Below, one piece after another: positions 60,428 to 64,000 of a DNA stretch of 64,000 nt. The first letter of the stretch is position 1; every line of letters starts with the position of its first letter. Under the pieces are notes generated by a model. That model made no database searches and was not told where the DNA came from. It saw only the letters and a program-made list of their open reading frames with translations. The stretch is from Bacillota bacterium (lineage in GTDB: Bacteria; Bacillota; SHA-98; UBA4971): NCBI GenBank assembly GCA_030024085.1, contig JASEJE010000001.1, positions 124,001 through 188,000 of the forward strand. Direction: 5' to 3'. The position numbers were made by a program, and so were the translations under genes.

Positions 60428-60776
60428 TACCTCGAGAATGTGCCCATCACCTCAAACCACGACGCATTCTCCGCGACCCTGCCCTCACGGCGAAGCGCGG
60501 ACACTGGTGACCCCTTTTCGGCAGGAGGTTGCCGGCGAAGTACTCACGGAGGGCGTCTTCGTCGCCACCTTTATCAGCAGAGCTTGTTGCTCCCCGGCGC
60601 ATGAAACCTCTCTCCGCCTGCACGTTCGCCGGCAACCCGCAAACCGCTTTCTCGTCCAACAAACAGATCTCGTCCCTCTAGTGTGCAGCATCCGGAGCTT
60701 CATGTCGCGCGCTCGCGGAAAGCCTTCAGAGAACCGGGCACGAGAAAAGCCTGCGCACACTACGTTGGACGGTTTC
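60428..60776. other. 349-bp intergenic region between pilA and pilD
   Basis: No gene is supported. It contains a perfect 13-bp inverted repeat, GGTTGCCGGCGAA near 60528-60540 and TTCGCCGGCAACC near 60627-60639, about 86 bp apart. This recalls the GGTTGCCGGTG core of the palindromic elements. The spacing would allow a large hairpin after pilA. Confidence 0.45.
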
Positions 60777-61151
60777 TTAGTGTTCGTGGGGTATTACGAC
60801 CCCGTTTTCGTCAATCGCGTAGGCTGTACCGTCTACTGGGCAGGTGACCCGCGCTTTCAGATATGTCGGCACAAGCTTCTCTTGGTCGATGTCGCCAGCC
60901 CCTCCACCCTCGGTTGGGTATTGCTCCTCGTCAACGTAGTACATGTCAACCGCGGTCTGAAGCGCAGCGACATTTGCAGCACACGCCTTCACCTTCGCCT
61001 TGGCGAGAGCGCCGGTCACATTGGGCACCGCGACGGCCGCGAGAATGCCTATGATTGCGAGGACGATGAGCAGTTCGACCAGGGTGAAGCCTCGCCCGTC
61101 GCCGAGCACGCGCCTTGTTGTCTTCCTCACTTGCGAGACAACGGACCTCAT
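60777..61151 (-). CDS. pilA: Type IV major prepilin-like protein
   Basis: A 124-residue prepilin. The 20-residue leader ends in GDGRG, with cleavage before FTLVELLIVLAIIG, including the conserved Glu5. The helix continues to about residue 55. The C-terminal globular part has the GspG-like acidic YYVDEEQYPTEGGG segment, and one cysteine pair is possible (ACAANV and VTCPVDG). ATG 61151 has GGAGGGAG 8-10 nt upstream. It is followed by pilD and preceded by pilC. Confidence 0.92.
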   Translation of the reverse strand: MRSVVSQVRKTTRRVLGDGRGFTLVELLIVLAIIGILAAVAVPNVTGALAKAKVKACAANVAALQTAVDMYYVDEEQYPTEGGGAGDIDQEKLVPTYLKARVTCPVDGTAYAIDENGVVIPHEH

Positions 61152-61356
61152 TGTGATACTCCCTCCTAACATTGTTGCCTCTTAACTGATGCTGGATGAT
61201 CCCAAACAGGGACGTCTATACCGCAACGCACGACGCTTCCTGTCACCCACCTCCCTTCCATTACCAAAGGGGAGACCATCGGCTTTTCTCGGCCATCAGA
61301 ACGGTGGGCCCCCTTCGGCGGGAGTCCTCCTTTGACCCGGGGGGCGCATCTCCGCG

Positions 61357-62583
61357 CTAAACCGCCTGGGCCATCTGGAACATTGGCAGTATGACCGACG
61401 CCGCCACGAGGGCCACGCACAGGCCCAGGAACACGATGACGACGGGCTCTATCAAGCTCGTTAGCGACTTTATGCCCCGGTCGACTTCCTGCTCGTAAAA
61501 CCCCGCCAGCTTCGTAAGGAGGCTATCCAGGGCGCCGCCTTCCTCGCCGACGGCCATCATCTGCGTGACGACCGGGGGGAAGATCCCTGCCTGCGCCAGC
61601 GGAAGGGCGATCCCCGCGCCTTCCCTCACACCGGACCGCACCTGCCGGAGGCCCATGGCGATGTGGCTGTTGCCCACGACCTTCTCCACGATCTCGAGGC
61701 TCTGGAGGATCGGGACGCCCGCGGCCACGAGGCTTGCCAGGGTCTGGGCGAACCGCACCACGATGACCTTCTCCATGAACCTCCCGATCACAGGAAGCCT
61801 CAGCACAGTGGAGTCATACCAGTAGCGGCCGCGATCCGTCCTGAGCCAGTATCCAACGGCCACCCCTATGAGCGCTGGCACGCCGAGCACCACATACCAC
61901 CTGGTCTGGACGAACTTCCCCACGCCGAACACGATCTGCGTGATGCTCGGGAGGGGCACGTCCGACTGGGAGAGCACCTCGACGAACCTCGGGATCACGA
62001 ATGTCACCAGCACCCCGACCACTATTACGGCGAAGCTCGCCACAACCGCCGGGTAGGTGAGCGCGCCCTTGACCCTCTGGCGGAGGTCGTGGTCCTTCTC
62101 GTAGTAGTCCGCGAGCCGCGCGAGCACCTCGTCGAGGCGGCCGGTCACCTCCCCCGCCTCCACCATGTGGATGAAGAGCGGCGGGAACGCGCCGGTCTCG
62201 GCGAGCGCACCTGCGAGCGGGTTCCCGGCGTCCACGCGCGCCTTCGCCGCCTCGAGCACGCGCTTTTCCAGCTTGTTCTCGGCCTGCCCGGCGAGCGTGT
62301 GCAACGCCGCCGAAAGCCCCACGCCTGCCTGCATCATCACGGCAAGGTGACGCGAGAGCCTGGCGAGGTTCTGGACGTTCAGCCTCCCGCCGACCGGTCG
62401 CGTCGCCGCACCGGCAGACGCACCCGCCTGCGCCTCGCCCTTCTCGCCGCCGAAGAGTCCGGTCACGAACAGACCCTGGGCACGCAGCATCTCCGCTGCG
62501 GCCGCCTCGTCGGCCGCCCTGACGGTGCCCTGTGTCGCGCGCCCCTGGGCGTCGCGCGCCCGATACGAAAAAACCCGCTCCAC
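61357..62583 (-). CDS. pilC: Type IV pilus inner-membrane platform protein PilC
   Basis: A GspF-type protein of 408 residues: an N-terminal helical linker, then two related GspF domains (roughly 70-195 and 275-400) with three transmembrane segments (AVIVVGVLVTFVIPRF, VVLGVPALIGVAVGYWL, VVIVFLGLCVALVAASVI). FIHMVEAGEVTGRLDEVL and VTQMMAVGEEGGALDSLL are the paired signatures. The GTG start follows GGAGGG. Confidence 0.94.
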   Translation of the reverse strand: MERVFSYRARDAQGRATQGTVRAADEAAAAEMLRAQGLFVTGLFGGEKGEAQAGASAGAATRPVGGRLNVQNLARLSRHLAVMMQAGVGLSAALHTLAGQAENKLEKRVLEAAKARVDAGNPLAGALAETGAFPPLFIHMVEAGEVTGRLDEVLARLADYYEKDHDLRQRVKGALTYPAVVASFAVIVVGVLVTFVIPRFVEVLSQSDVPLPSITQIVFGVGKFVQTRWYVVLGVPALIGVAVGYWLRTDRGRYWYDSTVLRLPVIGRFMEKVIVVRFAQTLASLVAAGVPILQSLEIVEKVVGNSHIAMGLRQVRSGVREGAGIALPLAQAGIFPPVVTQMMAVGEEGGALDSLLTKLAGFYEQEVDRGIKSLTSLIEPVVIVFLGLCVALVAASVILPMFQMAQAV

Positions 62584-62596
62584 CCCGGCGACCCTC

Positions 62597-63658
62597 CTAA
62601 GCGCCCCTGATGAGCCGCTTGAGTTCGTCCTGGTCCGTCGCTATCGTAAGGGCCTCCTCCATGCTCACCACGCCCTGGTCCACCCACTGTCGCAGGGACT
62701 GGTCCATGGTCTGCATCCCGAACCTCGCCCCGGTCTGGATCACCGACCGGAGCTGGTGGGTCTTGCCCTCCCTGATGAGGTTTCGCACCGCAGGCGTGCC
62801 CACCATGACCTCCACCGCCGGGACCCGCCCGGGCTTGTCCTTCCTCGGGACGAGCTGCTGCGCGACCACAGCCACCAGCGTGGCAGCGAGCTGGATCCTC
62901 ACCTGCTGCTGCTGATAGGGCGGGTAAACGTCGATGATGCGGTCAACAGTCTGCACGGCGTCGCCCGTGTGCAGCGTGGCGAGCACCAGGTGCCCCGTCT
63001 CTGCGGCCGTGATGGCCGTGCTCATGGTCTCGAGATCGCGCATCTCGCCCACGAGGATCACATCCGGGTCTTCCCGCAGCGCCGCTCTGAGGGCCAGGGC
63101 GAACGACACGGAGTCCTGCCCGATCTCGCGCTGATTCACCATGGCCTTCTTGTGACGGTGCAGGTACTCGATGGGGTCCTCGATGGTCATCACGTGGCAG
63201 CTTCGCTCGCTGTTGATGAGATCCACCATGGCCGCAAGGGTCGTGGACTTTCCGCTGCCGGTCGGGCCCGTCACCACGATGAACCCCCGGCTCTTGCGGG
63301 CAAGGGTCTCGATGATGGGCGGAAGGCCGAGATCCGCTATGCGCGGCACCTCGTGAGGGATGAGCCTTATGGCCGCCCCGCACGTCCCGCGCTGGCGGTA
63401 CGCGTTCACCCGGAAGCGCCCCACGCCCGCCAGGCCGTAAGAGAAATCCACCTGGCCCTGCTCCTTGAAGACCCGCTGATGCTCCTCGCCCATGAGCGCG
63501 ACCACGAGCGCCTCGGCGTCCTGCGGCGAGAGCGGGGATGCGTCTGCGATCGGGCGGAGGCTCCCGACCACCCTCAAGACCGGTGGAAGGCCGGTCGTGA
63601 TATGCAAGTCAGATGCGCCGTTCCCGGCGGCCAGTCGTAGCAGTTCCTCTATGGACAA
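62597..63658 (-). CDS. pilT: Twitching motility retraction ATPase PilT
   Basis: A 353-residue hexameric ATPase that depolymerises pili. Walker A is TGPTGSGKSTTLAAM, the Asp box is MTIEDPIEYLH, Walker B is ILVGEMRDLETM, and a His box follows (LATLHTGDAVQT). The presence of PilT indicates retractile pili. A TTG start (63658) overlaps the end of pilB; GGAGG lies 7 nt upstream. Confidence 0.94.
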   Translation of the reverse strand: MSIEELLRLAAGNGASDLHITTGLPPVLRVVGSLRPIADASPLSPQDAEALVVALMGEEHQRVFKEQGQVDFSYGLAGVGRFRVNAYRQRGTCGAAIRLIPHEVPRIADLGLPPIIETLARKSRGFIVVTGPTGSGKSTTLAAMVDLINSERSCHVMTIEDPIEYLHRHKKAMVNQREIGQDSVSFALALRAALREDPDVILVGEMRDLETMSTAITAAETGHLVLATLHTGDAVQTVDRIIDVYPPYQQQQVRIQLAATLVAVVAQQLVPRKDKPGRVPAVEVMVGTPAVRNLIREGKTHQLRSVIQTGARFGMQTMDQSLRQWVDQGVVSMEEALTIATDQDELKRLIRGA

Positions 63659-64000
63659 ACCTGAGCCTCCCCCTTACCATCCGGCACTGCGCACACCTTC
63701 GCCAGCTCCTCTTGCGTCGTGATCCCGAGGAGCACCTTGCGTGCCCCGTCCACGACCAGGCGCGTCATGCCGGCCCTTACCGCCGCGTCCTCGATGTCCT
63801 CGGCGGGCGCGGACCTCATGATGAGCCCCCGGATATCATCGTCCACAAGCATCACTTCACCGATGGCCGTGCGCCCATAGCACCCCGTGTTCACGCACTG
63901 CCTGCAGCCGCGCCCGCGCCGCAGCACCCTGCCTTTCTCGGCCTCCACCTTCGCCGCCGTGTCAGGCGCAAGCGATCTCCATGCCTCCCACGCCGCCGGG
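63649..64000 (-). CDS. pilB: Type IV pilus assembly ATPase PilB, C-terminal part
   Basis: Only the last ~116 codons are in the window; the gene continues to the right. The C-terminal region shows the tetracysteine remnant typical of PilB/GspE (CRQCVNTGCYGRTAIGEVM), followed by DIRGLIM and MTRLVVDGARKVLLGITTQEEL. It overlaps pilT by 10 bp, in the order pilB-pilT-pilC seen in many pilus loci. Confidence 0.9.
   Translation of the reverse strand, partial: PAAWEAWRSLAPDTAAKVEAEKGRVLRRGRGCRQCVNTGCYGRTAIGEVMLVDDDIRGLIMRSAPAEDIEDAAVRAGMTRLVVDGARKVLLGITTQEELAKVCAVPDGKGEAQVCP

Noticed and set aside
61173-61356. Cyclic-di-GMP riboswitch upstream of pilA
   Set aside because: Stems are present but the conserved class I and class II core sequences are missing.
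1-64000. tRNA, rRNA, CRISPR arrays and transposase genes
   Set aside because: None was recognised on either strand; this was a visual check, not a covariance-model scan.

Overview
The window looks like a chromosomal segment of a GC-rich, spore-forming member of the Bacillota (Firmicutes), probably anaerobic. The evidence is a complete spoIIIAA-AH operon, spoVK and a spoVB-like flippase, together with the Firmicute chain accB-accC-asp23-amaP-nusB-xseA-xseB-ispA-dxs-tlyA-nadK-argR-recN, LL-diaminopimelate aminotransferase, and a tungsten/molybdenum-type aldehyde:ferredoxin oxidoreductase. No rRNA, tRNA, CRISPR array or transposase was recognised. Every gene I support lies on the minus strand except one two-gene helix-turn-helix/MazF module at 8.3-9.1 kb.

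Layout, low to high coordinates (transcription runs right to left): M42 peptidase and speD; dapF-dapL and a methionine gamma-lyase-like protein; a small membrane protein, UbiA-like protein, GTPase and SpoVK; the plus-strand HTH/MazF pair; a deoR-dtnK-pdxA2-gntP set fitting four-carbon sugar-acid (D-threonate/D-erythronate type) catabolism; miaB-mutS-mutL-miaA-hfq; a SpoVB-like flippase; an AMIN-amidase fused to a CofE-like domain; ferredoxin-AOR-ThiS-like; a five-gene flavin/iron-sulfur dehydrogenase; recN back to spoIIIAA; efp and an M24 peptidase; and finally a type IV pilus locus from the secretin to a partial PilB at the right edge. The secretin matters because it implies an outer-membrane pore or an unusual envelope.

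The most unusual content is not protein-coding. (1) A family of near-palindromic elements occurs as three copies of about 210 bp, two copies of exactly 125 bp, and a terminus at base 1 of the window. The outer ends read CTRAG...CTYAG. In four cases the terminal pentamer contains the stop codon of the gene it abuts, and in a fifth (dxs) the gene reads into the element for its last codons. (2) Degenerate six-base repeats have expanded in frame inside at least six genes, giving TG, AG, QG, DI or DA dipeptide runs, and one similar tract lies between genes. (3) The N-terminal ATP-binding motif of pilM has no ATG/GTG/TTG/CTG start available, and AUC is the best candidate. (4) A cell-wall amidase is fused to a coenzyme F420 ligase-like domain without a visible signal peptide.

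Start sites were chosen from Shine-Dalgarno spacing, overlap with the upstream stop and family length. Uncertain ones are flagged. Family assignments are by motif recognition only; no database search was run.
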